This document shows positions 7,850 to 15,989 of a stretch of DNA of 64,000 nt, piece by piece (within the stretch, counting starts at the first letter, position 1; the number at the start of each line of letters is the position of its first letter). The stretch lies in NCBI RefSeq assembly GCF_900044055.2, contig NZ_FCOX02000035.1, positions 32,200 through 96,199 on the forward strand, in the 5' to 3' direction. Made by a program: the position numbers and the translations under genes. Below the pieces are notes generated by a model that had not been told where the DNA came from, made no database searches, and saw only the letters and a list, made by a program, of their open reading frames with translations. Source of the DNA: Caballeronia calidae (GTDB taxonomy: Bacteria > Pseudomonadota > Gammaproteobacteria > Burkholderiales > Burkholderiaceae).

Positions 7850-8485
7850 ATGACAAATGGCAAGCCGCGCAGCACATACCGACATGGCGATTTGCGCCGC
7901 GCGCTGATCGACGCGGGCATTGAACTGGCGCGCGAGGGCGGTCCGGATGCGATCGTGCTGCGCGAGGCGACGCGCCGCGCGGGCGTCGTGCCGAACGCGG
8001 CCTATCGGCACTTCGAGAGCCGTCAGGAATTGCTGTCGGCGGTGCGATCGGCGGCGCTGTCGTTCGTCGCGCAGGCGATGGAAAACGAGCTGGCCGCGCG
8101 CCCGAAAAAGCGTCGGCGGGCGGACGCGGCGCGCGCGGGTTTGCGGGCCATCGGCGCGGGTTATCTGCGCTTCGCGCAAACGGAGACGGGACTGTTTCGC
8201 ACGGCGTTTGCCGCGCCTCAAGCCGAGTGGGGCGAGCACGATGCGCCCTATGGCGCGGGACCAGGCGGCCTCGATCCATTTCAACTGCTGAGCCGCGCGC
8301 TGGATGAAATGACGGAGACGGGCGCGCTCGATGCGAAGCGCCGGTCCGATGCGGAATATCTCGCGTGGAGCGCGGTGCATGGCTTCGCGCTGCTGCTGAT
8401 CGAAGGTCCGTTGCAGGGTCTGAAGCCCGCGCAGATCGAGCCGCTCGCCGCCCGTCTGCTCGACATGGTCGAGAACGGTCTTTGA
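7850..8485 (+). CDS. TetR/AcrR family transcriptional regulator
   Basis: A 211-residue repressor. The N-terminal TetR helix-turn-helix is clear (RALIDAGIELAREGGPDAIVLREATRRAGVVPNAAYRHFESRQELLSAV, residues about 15-60). The C-terminal ligand-binding part resembles the TetR_C WHG-type domain (AYLAWSAVHGFALLLIEGPL region). It is divergent from the SnoaL-VOC operon, and the palindromes at 7779 and 7811 are the likely operators. The ligand is unknown. A convergent hairpin separates it from the transporter gene downstream. Confidence 0.9.
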   Translation: MTNGKPRSTYRHGDLRRALIDAGIELAREGGPDAIVLREATRRAGVVPNAAYRHFESRQELLSAVRSAALSFVAQAMENELAARPKKRRRADAARAGLRAIGAGYLRFAQTETGLFRTAFAAPQAEWGEHDAPYGAGPGGLDPFQLLSRALDEMTETGALDAKRRSDAEYLAWSAVHGFALLLIEGPLQGLKPAQIEPLAARLLDMVENGL

Positions 8486-8491
8486 AATGCA

Positions 8492-8518
8492 AATCGCGCC
8501 GCACGAGGCGGCGCGATT
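8492..8518. terminator. Convergent terminator hairpin
   Basis: An 11-bp GC-rich stem (8492-8502 with 8508-8518) with AT ends and a 5-base loop lies between the stops of the converging TetR and MFS genes. The T-tract is weak on both strands, so its strength is uncertain. Confidence 0.65.
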
Positions 8519-8534
8519 CGTCTGATCCATTCGA

Positions 8535-9917
8535 TTACTTCGCCGGCCGCTTCTCTTCGGCTATCGGCTCCACGACGCTGATGAGCAACAGCAGACACAG
8601 CGTCGCCGTTCCGACCATGTACAGGAACACCGCGGTCCAGCTATAGCTGTCGAGCAGAAGACCGACCGCGAGCGGGGCGCATGCGCCGCCGATCTGCCCG
8701 ACCGAGTTCACGATGCCGAACGCCGTCGGATAGGTGGCCTTTGTTGCAAGCCCCATCGGATACGCGGAGTAGCCCGCGAAGCCGATGCCGAGCATCAGAC
8801 CGGCCAGCATCAGCGCACCGCCGAGATACGCGACGCTGTCGGGCGCATCGATCAGGAGGAAGGTCATGATCATCGTGCCGAGCGCGCCGAGCATCATCAT
8901 CGGCTTGCGGCGGCCGCCGAGCAGGCGATCCGAGATGATGCCGCCCAGCATGTTGCCCGTCACCGCGCCGATGAAGGGCGCCGAAGCGAGAAAGCCCATC
9001 TTCACCGAAGCGAAGCCCTTCACCGTGACGAGATAAGTGGGAATCCAGGAGATGAAGATATTGCTGATGCCGATCATGCAGCCATAGCCCAGCGCGATGC
9101 CGAAGATATTCCACGAGCCGAATACCTGGCGAACCGTCTCGAGTTGCGGCACGCGCTTCGTGCGATTGAACGCATCGAGCCGGGGCATCGGCGTCATCCG
9201 TGCGCGGGAGAGCGGCTTGCCGCCGTTGCCGTCGACGGTCGTTTCATCGGCGATGTAGCGGCGCTCGGCGGGCGAGCAGAAACGGTTCTCGCCCGGCGAG
9301 TTCGTCACGAACACGAGCCACACGAGTGCGAGCACGATGCCCGGCACCGCGAACACGTAGAAGATCTCGCGCCATCCCCACAGCTGGATCACGATGATGC
9401 ACACCGAAGGCACGATGAGCGGCCCGAGCTTCGATGCGGCGATCCACAGGCCGGTCGCGGTGCCTTTTTCCTTCGCGGGAAACCAGCGATTGATGACGTT
9501 CGTGCAGCCGATGCCGAGCGGCCCTTCCGACAAGCCGAGCCCGACGCGATATGCCATCAGCAAGAATACCGATGACGTGGTGCCCATCAATCCGGTGAAG
9601 ACCGAAGTCAGGATCATGAAGACGGAGAACAGCAAGCCCGTGGTCTTTTCGCTGAGCCGCTTGTAAAGCAGGCCGACGGGAATCTGCACGAAGCCATAAG
9701 CGAACGAGAACAGGCTCACGATCAGGCCGGCCTCGGTATTGGTGATGTGATATTCCTTCTTCAGATAAGGCAGCGCGATGCCGAAGTTCGCGCGATCCGC
9801 ACATGCGATCGCCCAGATGCAGAAGATCAGTCCCATCACGACCCAGCGATGCTTCGTGCGCTTCTCCGCGATGGGTTCGGCTTGTGAGGAAGCGATGATG
9901 CCGTCAGCGTTGCTCAT
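8535..9917 (-). CDS. MFS transporter, anion:cation symporter family (sugar-acid/phthalate type)
   Basis: A 460-residue major facilitator with twelve predicted helices. Signature motifs of the ACS family are present: ADRANFGIALPYLKKEYHI after helix 1 and NRWFPAKEKGTATGLWIAASKLG in the first half, with a central loop of about 60 residues (NGGKPLSRARMTPMPRLDA). Members import hexuronates, galactonate, glucarate, tartrate or phthalate with protons. It is divergent from a D-2-hydroxyacid dehydrogenase with 329 bp between them, so the substrate may be a hydroxy acid; this is inferred from context only. Confidence 0.9.
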   Translation of the reverse strand: MSNADGIIASSQAEPIAEKRTKHRWVVMGLIFCIWAIACADRANFGIALPYLKKEYHITNTEAGLIVSLFSFAYGFVQIPVGLLYKRLSEKTTGLLFSVFMILTSVFTGLMGTTSSVFLLMAYRVGLGLSEGPLGIGCTNVINRWFPAKEKGTATGLWIAASKLGPLIVPSVCIIVIQLWGWREIFYVFAVPGIVLALVWLVFVTNSPGENRFCSPAERRYIADETTVDGNGGKPLSRARMTPMPRLDAFNRTKRVPQLETVRQVFGSWNIFGIALGYGCMIGISNIFISWIPTYLVTVKGFASVKMGFLASAPFIGAVTGNMLGGIISDRLLGGRRKPMMMLGALGTMIMTFLLIDAPDSVAYLGGALMLAGLMLGIGFAGYSAYPMGLATKATYPTAFGIVNSVGQIGGACAPLAVGLLLDSYSWTAVFLYMVGTATLCLLLLISVVEPIAEEKRPAK

Positions 9918-10246
9918 CGCGATGCCTCCATTCCTGCGTGCGTGGCAGCTTGAAGGAGGCGAATCGATGGATTGCGGGTAGGGCGCAGGCTCACGCTGTT
10001 GTCTCCGATTTAATTTTCAAGGCTTTATTGTCGATATGCCTTCCGATGCTTCGAATTGTGGGGACGGCCCGCAAGAGCGTCCAATCTTTTATTGCTATTA
10101 CCTGATTCCCGGATTGAATCGATCGGAGCGCGGTGAATGTCGGTTCGATTCGTGGATCAATTGATAGCCTTTTGGGATTGGACGTCATCGGCAAAAGCAG
10201 ACATCATCCGCTCCACATCGGAAACGAACACCACGGAGCACGCGAA
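9918..10246. promoter_or_regulatory. Divergent promoter region, MFS transporter / 2-hydroxyacid dehydrogenase
   Basis: This 329-bp gap holds no credible gene. It is much richer in A and T than its neighbours between about 10000 and 10130, with runs such as TTTAATTTTC and CTTTTATTGC, as expected for back-to-back promoters. The likely regulator is the LysR gene downstream. I could not fix a specific LysR T-N11-A box with confidence. Confidence 0.5.
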
Positions 10247-11200
10247 TTGAAGCCGAGCATTCTGCAACTGAACCCCATCCTCGTACCGGCCATCAACGAC
10301 AAGCTGGATACGCTCTACACGATGCATCGCCTGTTCGAGCAGGACGACAAGGAAGCGTATATCCGCGAGCACGGCGCGTCGATTCGCGGCGTGATCACCG
10401 GCGGGCATACGGGCATTTCGAATGAGCTGATCGAGCGCCTGCCGGCATTGCAGGTGATCGCGGTGAACGGCGTGGGCACCGATGCCGTCGACCTCGAATT
10501 CGCGCGTTCGCGCGGCATGCCGGTGACGGGCACGTTCGGCGCATTGACCGAGGACGTGGCCGATCTCGCGATCGGTTTGATCCTCACGACGCTGCGCGAG
10601 ATCTGCCCCGGCAACGCGTTCGTGAAGAACGGCAAGTGGGTGACGAACCCGAGCCCGAGCGCGATTCCGTTGTCGCGCCGCTTCAGCGGCAAGCGCGTGG
10701 GCATCGTGGGCCTCGGCAAGGTGGGCCGCGCGATCGCGCAGCGTGCCGCCGCGTTCGGCTGCCCGATCGCCTACACCGACGTGCGCGCGATGGACGATGT
10801 CGACTATCGCTTCGTGCCGGATCTGCTGTCGCTCGCGCGTGAGAGCGATATCCTCGTGCTCGCCGCCGCCGCCGATAAAGCGAAGGGCATCGTGAACGCC
10901 GCCGTGCTCGATGCATTGGGCAAGGACGGTTATCTCATCAACATCGCGCGCGGCAAGCTCGTGGTGGAAAGCGACCTCGTCGAAGCGCTGTCGCGCGGCG
11001 CGATCGCGGGCGCGGGCCTCGACGTGTTCGTCGATGAACCCAATGTGCCCGTCGAATTGTTCGAGATGGATAACGTCGTGCTGCAGGCGCATCGCGCGAG
11101 CGCCACGGTCGAATCGCGCACGGCGATGGGCGAGATGGTGCTCGCGAGCCTTGCACAGGGTCTCGCGGGACAGCGTCCCGAAGGCAGCCTGACGACCTGA
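10247..11200 (+). CDS. D-2-hydroxyacid dehydrogenase (NAD(P)-dependent)
   Basis: A 317-residue enzyme of the D-isomer-specific 2-hydroxyacid dehydrogenase family, acting as glyoxylate/hydroxypyruvate reductase or a relative. The Rossmann motif is VGIVGLGKVGRAIAQRAAAFG. The catalytic triad is visible: Arg in NIARGKLV, Glu in VDEPNVP and His in QAHRASAT. I prefer a TTG start at 10247 because GGAG lies at 10235-10238 with eight-base spacing and the family's N terminus begins there; the in-frame ATG at 10133 would add 38 unlike residues. The gene lies between an MFS transporter and a LysR regulator. Confidence 0.88.
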   Translation: MKPSILQLNPILVPAINDKLDTLYTMHRLFEQDDKEAYIREHGASIRGVITGGHTGISNELIERLPALQVIAVNGVGTDAVDLEFARSRGMPVTGTFGALTEDVADLAIGLILTTLREICPGNAFVKNGKWVTNPSPSAIPLSRRFSGKRVGIVGLGKVGRAIAQRAAAFGCPIAYTDVRAMDDVDYRFVPDLLSLARESDILVLAAAADKAKGIVNAAVLDALGKDGYLINIARGKLVVESDLVEALSRGAIAGAGLDVFVDEPNVPVELFEMDNVVLQAHRASATVESRTAMGEMVLASLAQGLAGQRPEGSLTT

Positions 11201-11267
11201 CGCACGCGTATGAGCCTGTGCGGGACGAACATATAATGATCGGCTATCACTTCAACGTCGATTACGA

Positions 11268-12164
11268 ATGCTCGATCTCGGACAAGTGCGTTGCTTCGTC
11301 GCCGCCGCGACGGAGCTGAACTTCAGGCGCGCGGCCTCATTGCTCAACATGACGCAGCCGCCGCTTTCCAGGCAGATTCATCTGCTCGAAGAGAACCTGG
11401 GCGTGAAGCTGTTCGAGCGCGTCGGCCGCACGGTCAAGCTGACCACGGAAGGGCGCGTGTTTCTCGCGGACGCGACGCGCCTGCTGAATCTCTCGGAGCA
11501 GGCCGAAAGCACCGTGCGGCGCGCGAGCAAGGGCAAGACGGGACGCGTGCGCATCGGCTTCACGGGAGCGGCGGGATACGAGCTGATTCCGGAGTTGCTC
11601 GTCGCGGCGAAGCATGATCTGCCGGATATCGATGTCGTCCTGCTCGAAATGATCTCCGTCGCGCAGATCGAAGCATTCGAGGCGAATGCCATCGACCTCG
11701 GTTTCATGCGGCCGTTGCCGTCGCGGCAGAAAGTGGAGTTTCTTCTCGTCGATCGCGAGCCGCTGATCGTCGCGCTGCCTGCGGGACATGCGCTATGCCG
11801 CTTCGATCGACTGGAACTGAAGCACTTGCATGAGCAGGCGTTCATCATGCATTCGCCCACGCACGGCAAGTACTTCTACGACCGCATCATGAGCATGCTC
11901 GTCGCGGATGAAGTGAAGCCGCATTTCACGCAATACATCGATCAGACGCCGACCATTCTGTCGCTCGTTCGCGCGGGATTGGGCGTGTCCATTCTTCCGG
12001 CATCGTCGCAACGGTTTCACTACGACAATGTCGAGTTCAGGGACATCGCCGGCCATGCCGTTCAGGCGGAAATGAGCATGGCGTGGCGCACCGATCAGGA
12101 CAATCCCGCCGTCACGGCCTTCCGGCACATGGCGGCGGAATACTTCGCTAAGCGGCGCGCGTGA
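11268..12164 (+). CDS. LysR family transcriptional regulator
   Basis: A 298-residue LysR protein. The N-terminal winged helix reads VRCFVAAATELNFRRAASLLNMTQPPLSRQIHLLEENLGVKLFER, and the effector domain starts GRVRIGFTGAAGYELIPELL. It is of the BenM/CatR-like group, with LVRAGLGVSILPAS near the end. It lies 67 bp after the hydroxyacid dehydrogenase, so it probably controls that gene and the MFS transporter. Its 3' end overlaps the convergent aminotransferase by 17 bp. Confidence 0.92.
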   Translation: MLDLGQVRCFVAAATELNFRRAASLLNMTQPPLSRQIHLLEENLGVKLFERVGRTVKLTTEGRVFLADATRLLNLSEQAESTVRRASKGKTGRVRIGFTGAAGYELIPELLVAAKHDLPDIDVVLLEMISVAQIEAFEANAIDLGFMRPLPSRQKVEFLLVDREPLIVALPAGHALCRFDRLELKHLHEQAFIMHSPTHGKYFYDRIMSMLVADEVKPHFTQYIDQTPTILSLVRAGLGVSILPASSQRFHYDNVEFRDIAGHAVQAEMSMAWRTDQDNPAVTAFRHMAAEYFAKRRA

Positions 12165-13524
12165 TTGCGCGTGCCGTGGCGTCGATCGCGGCGCTCGCTT
12201 TATCGACGATTTCATCGATCTCATCATGCGTGACGACGAGCGGCGGCGACAGCAACATGCGATCGTGGCTCGCGCGCATCACGAGATTGCCCGCGAACGA
12301 GAAGTCGCGGCATATCGTGCCGATGTCGTCGCCATTGGCGAAGCGCGTGCGTGCCGCACGATCTTCGGCAAGCTGAATGCCCGCGACCAGCCCCGTGCCC
12401 GCGATCTCGCCGACCATCGCATGATTGCCCAACGCTTCGCGCAATCGCCGCTGAAAATAGGGCCCTGCATCGTCCTTCGCGCGCGCGACGATGCCTTCGT
12501 CTCGCAGCAGCTTCAGATTGGCCACAGCGACCGCCGCCGCGACCGGATGCCCCGAATACGTGAAGCCGTGATTGAACTCGCCGTGGTTCACGATCGCATC
12601 CGCGATGGCATCCGATAGCGCGACCGCGCCCATCGGCACATAGCCGCTCGTGAGGCCCTTGGCCATCGTGATGACATCCGGCTCGAAGCCGAAGTGCTCA
12701 TGCGCGAACCATTCGCCCGTGCGCCCGAATCCGCCGATGACTTCATCGGCAATGAGCAGCACATCGTGCTTGCGGCAGATGCGCTCGATCTCGGGCCAGT
12801 AGCTCGATGGCGGAAAGATCACGCCGCCCGCGCCCTGAAACGGCTCACCGATGAATGCCGCGACGTTCTCCGCGCCGAGCTCCAGAATCTTCGCTTCGAG
12901 CTGACGCGCACGCGCGAGACCGAATGCGTCGGCGTCCAGCGCGCCGCCTTCGCCGAACCAGTACGGCTGATCGATATGCGCGACGTGCTCCATCTTCGAC
13001 GGCATCTGCTCGTGCATATAACTCATGCCGCCGAGCGTGGCGCCCGCGATGGTCGAGCCGTGATACGCATTCACGCGCGCGATCACATGACGCTTCTGCG
13101 GCTTGCCTTGCACGGCCCAATAGCGATGCACCGCGCGCAGCGCCGTATCGTTCGCTTCCGAGCCGCTGTTGCAATAGAGAAAGCGGTTGAATTTCGCGGG
13201 CGCGAGTTCCGCGAGCAACGCGGAAAGCTCGATCACCGGCGGATGCGTCGTCTTGAAGAAGGTGTTGTAGTAGGGCAGTTCCTGCATCTGCTTCAGCGCG
13301 GCATCGGCGAGTTCACGGCGGCCATAGCCCACATTGACGCACCATAGCCCGGCCATGCCGTCGATGATGCGATTGCCCTCCGAGTCCCACAGATACACGC
13401 CCTCGGCCCTCACGATCACGCGGCTGCCCGCGCGATTGAGCGCGCCCATGTCGGAGAACGGATGCAGATGATGCGCGGCATCGAGCGCGCGGTAATGTGC
13501 CGTCGAATCGATTCGATCGTTCAT
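12148..13524 (-). CDS. spuC: Class III aminotransferase, putrescine/omega-amino acid--pyruvate type
   Basis: A 458-residue fold-type I PLP enzyme. Visible are SGSEANDTALRAVHRYW, the PLP-phosphate region AYHGSTIAGATLGGM, the aspartate of LLIADEVIGGFGRTG, and the Schiff-base lysine in ITMAKGLTSGY. It best fits SpuC-like putrescine or spermidine:pyruvate aminotransferases. The gene 17 bp upstream encodes a glutamine-synthetase-like enzyme of the gamma-glutamyl polyamine type, which supports a polyamine role. The start at 13524 has GGAGA nearby. The symbol is tentative, since beta-alanine:pyruvate enzymes are close relatives. Confidence 0.88.
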   Translation of the reverse strand: MNDRIDSTAHYRALDAAHHLHPFSDMGALNRAGSRVIVRAEGVYLWDSEGNRIIDGMAGLWCVNVGYGRRELADAALKQMQELPYYNTFFKTTHPPVIELSALLAELAPAKFNRFLYCNSGSEANDTALRAVHRYWAVQGKPQKRHVIARVNAYHGSTIAGATLGGMSYMHEQMPSKMEHVAHIDQPYWFGEGGALDADAFGLARARQLEAKILELGAENVAAFIGEPFQGAGGVIFPPSSYWPEIERICRKHDVLLIADEVIGGFGRTGEWFAHEHFGFEPDVITMAKGLTSGYVPMGAVALSDAIADAIVNHGEFNHGFTYSGHPVAAAVAVANLKLLRDEGIVARAKDDAGPYFQRRLREALGNHAMVGEIAGTGLVAGIQLAEDRAARTRFANGDDIGTICRDFSFAGNLVMRASHDRMLLSPPLVVTHDEIDEIVDKASAAIDATARAITRAA

Positions 13525-13541
13525 GTCGTCGTCTCCCGATA

Positions 13542-14876
13542 TCAAACGTGGAGCAGCAGATGCTTGCGTTCCCACGAACTGATCACGCGGAAGAACGCTT
13601 CGTATTCGGTTTCCTTCAGCGCGAGATACGCGCGCACGAACTTCTCGCCGAACATGTCGGCGAGCGGCTCGCAAGCGCCCATCAGCGCGAGGCCTTCATC
13701 GAGATTGCGCGGCAACTGATAGGGCTGGCGATAGCCGTCGCTCGCGAGCGGCTCGGTCGGTTCGAGATGCTGCGTCATGCCGAGATAGCCCGCGGCCAGC
13801 GTCGCCGCGAGCGCGAGATACGGATTGCAGTCCACGCCCGGAATGCGGTTCTCGATGCGCCGTGCCTGCGGCGACGAATGCGGCACGCGAAAGCCCACGG
13901 TGCGGTTGTCGTAGCCCCATTGCACGTTGATCGGCGCGGCCATGAAGCGCGAGAGCCTGCGATACGAATTGATATACGGCGCGAAGATCGGCATGAGCGC
14001 GGGCGTGTATTTCTGCAGGCCCGCGATATAGCTATAGAACAGGCCGGTCGGTTCGCCTTCGCGGCTGGTGAAGAGATTGCGCCCCGTCTCTTCATCGACG
14101 ATGCTCTGATGCACGTGCATGGCCGAGCCGGGCTCGCTTTCCATCGGCTTGGCCATGAAGGTCGCGTACATCTTGTGACGCAGCGCCGCTTCGCGCACCG
14201 TGCGCTTGAAGAGAAACACGGCGTCGGCGAGATTGAGCGCATCGCCGTGCATGAAATTGATCTCCATCTGCGCCGCGCCGACTTCATGAATCAGCGTGTC
14301 GACTTCGAGTTCCTGCACCTCGCAGTACGCGTAGATGTCTTCGAAGAGCGGATCGAACTCGTTCACGGCATCGATCGAATACGCCTGGCGTCCCGTTTCC
14401 GCGCGCCCCGTTCTGCCGACGGGCGGTTGCAACGGCAAGTCCGGATCGCGGTTCATATCGACGAGAAAGAACTCGAGCTCGGGCGCGACGACCGGACGCC
14501 AGCCCTTCGCCGCGAACTTCTGCAGCACTTGCCGCAGCACGCCGCGCGGCGAAATCGCGACGGGCGTGCCGTCGAAATGCACGCAATCGTGGATGACCTG
14601 CGCGGTCGGATCGACGGCCCATGGAATCAGACGGATCGTCGCGGGATCGGGCACGCAGACCATGTCGGGATCGGTGAGACCGGTGAAGCTGCCATCGTCG
14701 GGATAGTCGCCGGTGACGGTCTGGATCATCACGGCTTGCGGCAGGCGCATCGATTCGCCGGATTCGAACTTGCTGCGCGGAATGATCTTGCCGCGCGCGG
14801 TGCCTGCCATGTCGGGAATGATTGCTTCAATCTCGGTGATGTGATGCTTTCGCAGGAATTCGTCGATGCGTTCCAT
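13542..14876 (-). CDS. Glutamine synthetase family protein, gamma-glutamylpolyamine synthetase type
   Basis: A 444-residue member of the GlnA-like family, in which glutamate is ligated to an amine using ATP. The glutamine synthetase signatures are present: VAPELEFFLVD, the metal-site region GAAQMEINFMHGDAL, the MHVHQSIVDEETGRNLF motif and the NRTVGFRVPHSS arginine region. The start MERIDEFLRKHHITEIE is preceded by GAGAG. It is shorter than true GlnA and is followed at 17 bp by a SpuC-like aminotransferase, as in putrescine/spermidine gamma-glutamylation loci. The amine is inferred from context. Confidence 0.9.
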   Translation of the reverse strand: MERIDEFLRKHHITEIEAIIPDMAGTARGKIIPRSKFESGESMRLPQAVMIQTVTGDYPDDGSFTGLTDPDMVCVPDPATIRLIPWAVDPTAQVIHDCVHFDGTPVAISPRGVLRQVLQKFAAKGWRPVVAPELEFFLVDMNRDPDLPLQPPVGRTGRAETGRQAYSIDAVNEFDPLFEDIYAYCEVQELEVDTLIHEVGAAQMEINFMHGDALNLADAVFLFKRTVREAALRHKMYATFMAKPMESEPGSAMHVHQSIVDEETGRNLFTSREGEPTGLFYSYIAGLQKYTPALMPIFAPYINSYRRLSRFMAAPINVQWGYDNRTVGFRVPHSSPQARRIENRIPGVDCNPYLALAATLAAGYLGMTQHLEPTEPLASDGYRQPYQLPRNLDEGLALMGACEPLADMFGEKFVRAYLALKETEYEAFFRVISSWERKHLLLHV

Positions 14877-15475
14877 TTTCGTTCTCTCGTTTTGAACAGG
14901 CGCACGTTTCCCGGCCTTTGCGACGCATCGCAAAGGCGCGAAGAAAGAACGCGCGCGCAATCACGCGTGCAGGCGCACGCGCGCGAACCGGTCAGCAGGC
15001 GTTGAAAAGAGAGAAGAGGCGCTACGGCAGCAGCGAAGCCGCGCCGACGCAATGCACGGCGATGAACGCGCGCGCGGAAACGGCATTACGACGCCGCACG
15101 CTGCGGCAGGACAGAATGGTGGAATCCGACAGGAAGCGGCAATCGGGAATCATGCCGCAGCGATCGGCGCAGGAGCGTTGCGTGCTCCGACGTGCCAGAG
15201 GGCTTTGGGCTTTCACGATAACACTCGTTTGGCGAGTTGATTGGCAGAGCAATGCCGATGCCGACAATTGCCCTTCGACGAGGATATACGAGTGACGGAT
15301 GCCGTCAAGACGGGATTTCGCGGAGCAGACGGTGTGAGCGGAGATACGGGAAAGGGCGCGCTAATGGAGCGCGACCCCGTGACCTGAAGTCTGCGTCAGA
15401 GCCTGAAAACGCTCATGCGGAGCAGGAAATGCTCGAAGACACCGAATCAGAGTACCGGTGCCGGACTACCTCTGT
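14877..15475. other. Long gene-free leader region upstream of the glutamine-synthetase-like gene
   Basis: About 600 bp without a gene that I can support. Short ORFs exist on both strands, but none has a good ribosome site or recognisable protein. A minus-strand promoter candidate lies at 15281-15308, which would give a leader of about 400 nt. No known riboswitch fold was recognised. Confidence 0.45.
15281..15308 (-). promoter_or_regulatory. Candidate sigma-70 promoter for the polyamine-type operon
   Basis: On the minus strand TTGACG (15303-15308) and TATCCT (15281-15286) are separated by 16 bases. It points toward the glutamine-synthetase-like gene. There is no closer promoter-like pair that I can see. 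Confidence 0.35.
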
Positions 15476-15664
15476 TTAAAGTTGACCGATCCCGATCGTG
15501 ATGTCGACCGTGTTCGTGTTGTTCGTTTGACTCGGCGGCTGCGTGCTGACGTCGCCGATCGTGATGTTGCCCATTCCGACGTTGCCGCTGTTCTCCACCT
15601 TGGCCGCGCCGCCAGCCAGCGGATGAGCCGACTTCACGAGTTCCGAGCGTTTGATCTTGTACAT
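15476..15664 (-). CDS. Orphan 62-residue peptide with a Gly-Gly leader-like N terminus
   Basis: Begins MYKIKRSELVKSAHPLAGG behind AGGA and continues as a Gly-, Asn-, Thr- and Ile-rich sequence with the related turns GNITIGDVS and VDITIGIG. The first 19 residues look like a charged leader ending in Gly-Gly, as in peptides exported by C39-peptidase transporters; the rest would be a 43-residue product. There is no peptidase transporter in the neighbourhood. Upstream DNA (15665-15790) is conspicuously AT-rich compared with the rest of the window. I do not recognise the family. It could also be a small self-associating structural peptide. Confidence 0.6.
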   Translation of the reverse strand: MYKIKRSELVKSAHPLAGGAAKVENSGNVGMGNITIGDVSTQPPSQTNNTNTVDITIGIGQL

Positions 15665-15989
15665 GATTGTTCCTCTTGGAAAGCAAGAAATAAGAATCTG
15701 ATTCGGCCAATTAATTAGCAATCTGAACGAATCGAAATCAGTCTAGCATTCAATTTAAAAGGAACGTGAGCCGTAAAATCCGATCTTTGATTGCCAGTCT
15801 TAGTTATCCAGTTGACTTCGTGCATCCGATCATTCGATTGCAAATGCGGATATCAAGAAACGACGATGAACGGTTGCAATGGGTCATCACTCGCGTACGC
15901 GTTGCAAGGGGTTTTTGCATATCGGCAAGGGCGCCGTGCGGATCACCGATAATGTCGGATCTCACGCACCCGTGCCGCCCTTTCACCCG
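15665..15989. promoter_or_regulatory. AT-rich divergent intergenic region
   Basis: This 325-bp gap separates the orphan peptide gene from the liv operon. It is unusually AT-rich for this genome from about 15665 to 15870 (for example GGCCAATTAATTAGC), and probably carries promoters for both. A -10-like GATAAT lies at about 15948-15953 upstream of the permease gene. No gene is seen. Confidence 0.45.

Noticed and set aside
10133..10246. Longer N terminus for the hydroxyacid dehydrogenase from the ATG at 10133
   Set aside because: The extra 38 residues do not resemble the family, and a ribosome site with good spacing precedes the TTG at 10247.
15022..15267. 81-residue minus-strand ORF in the leader of the glutamine-synthetase-like gene
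   Set aside because: No ribosome site, a Ser/Arg/Cys composition typical of shadow frames, and no recognisable domain.
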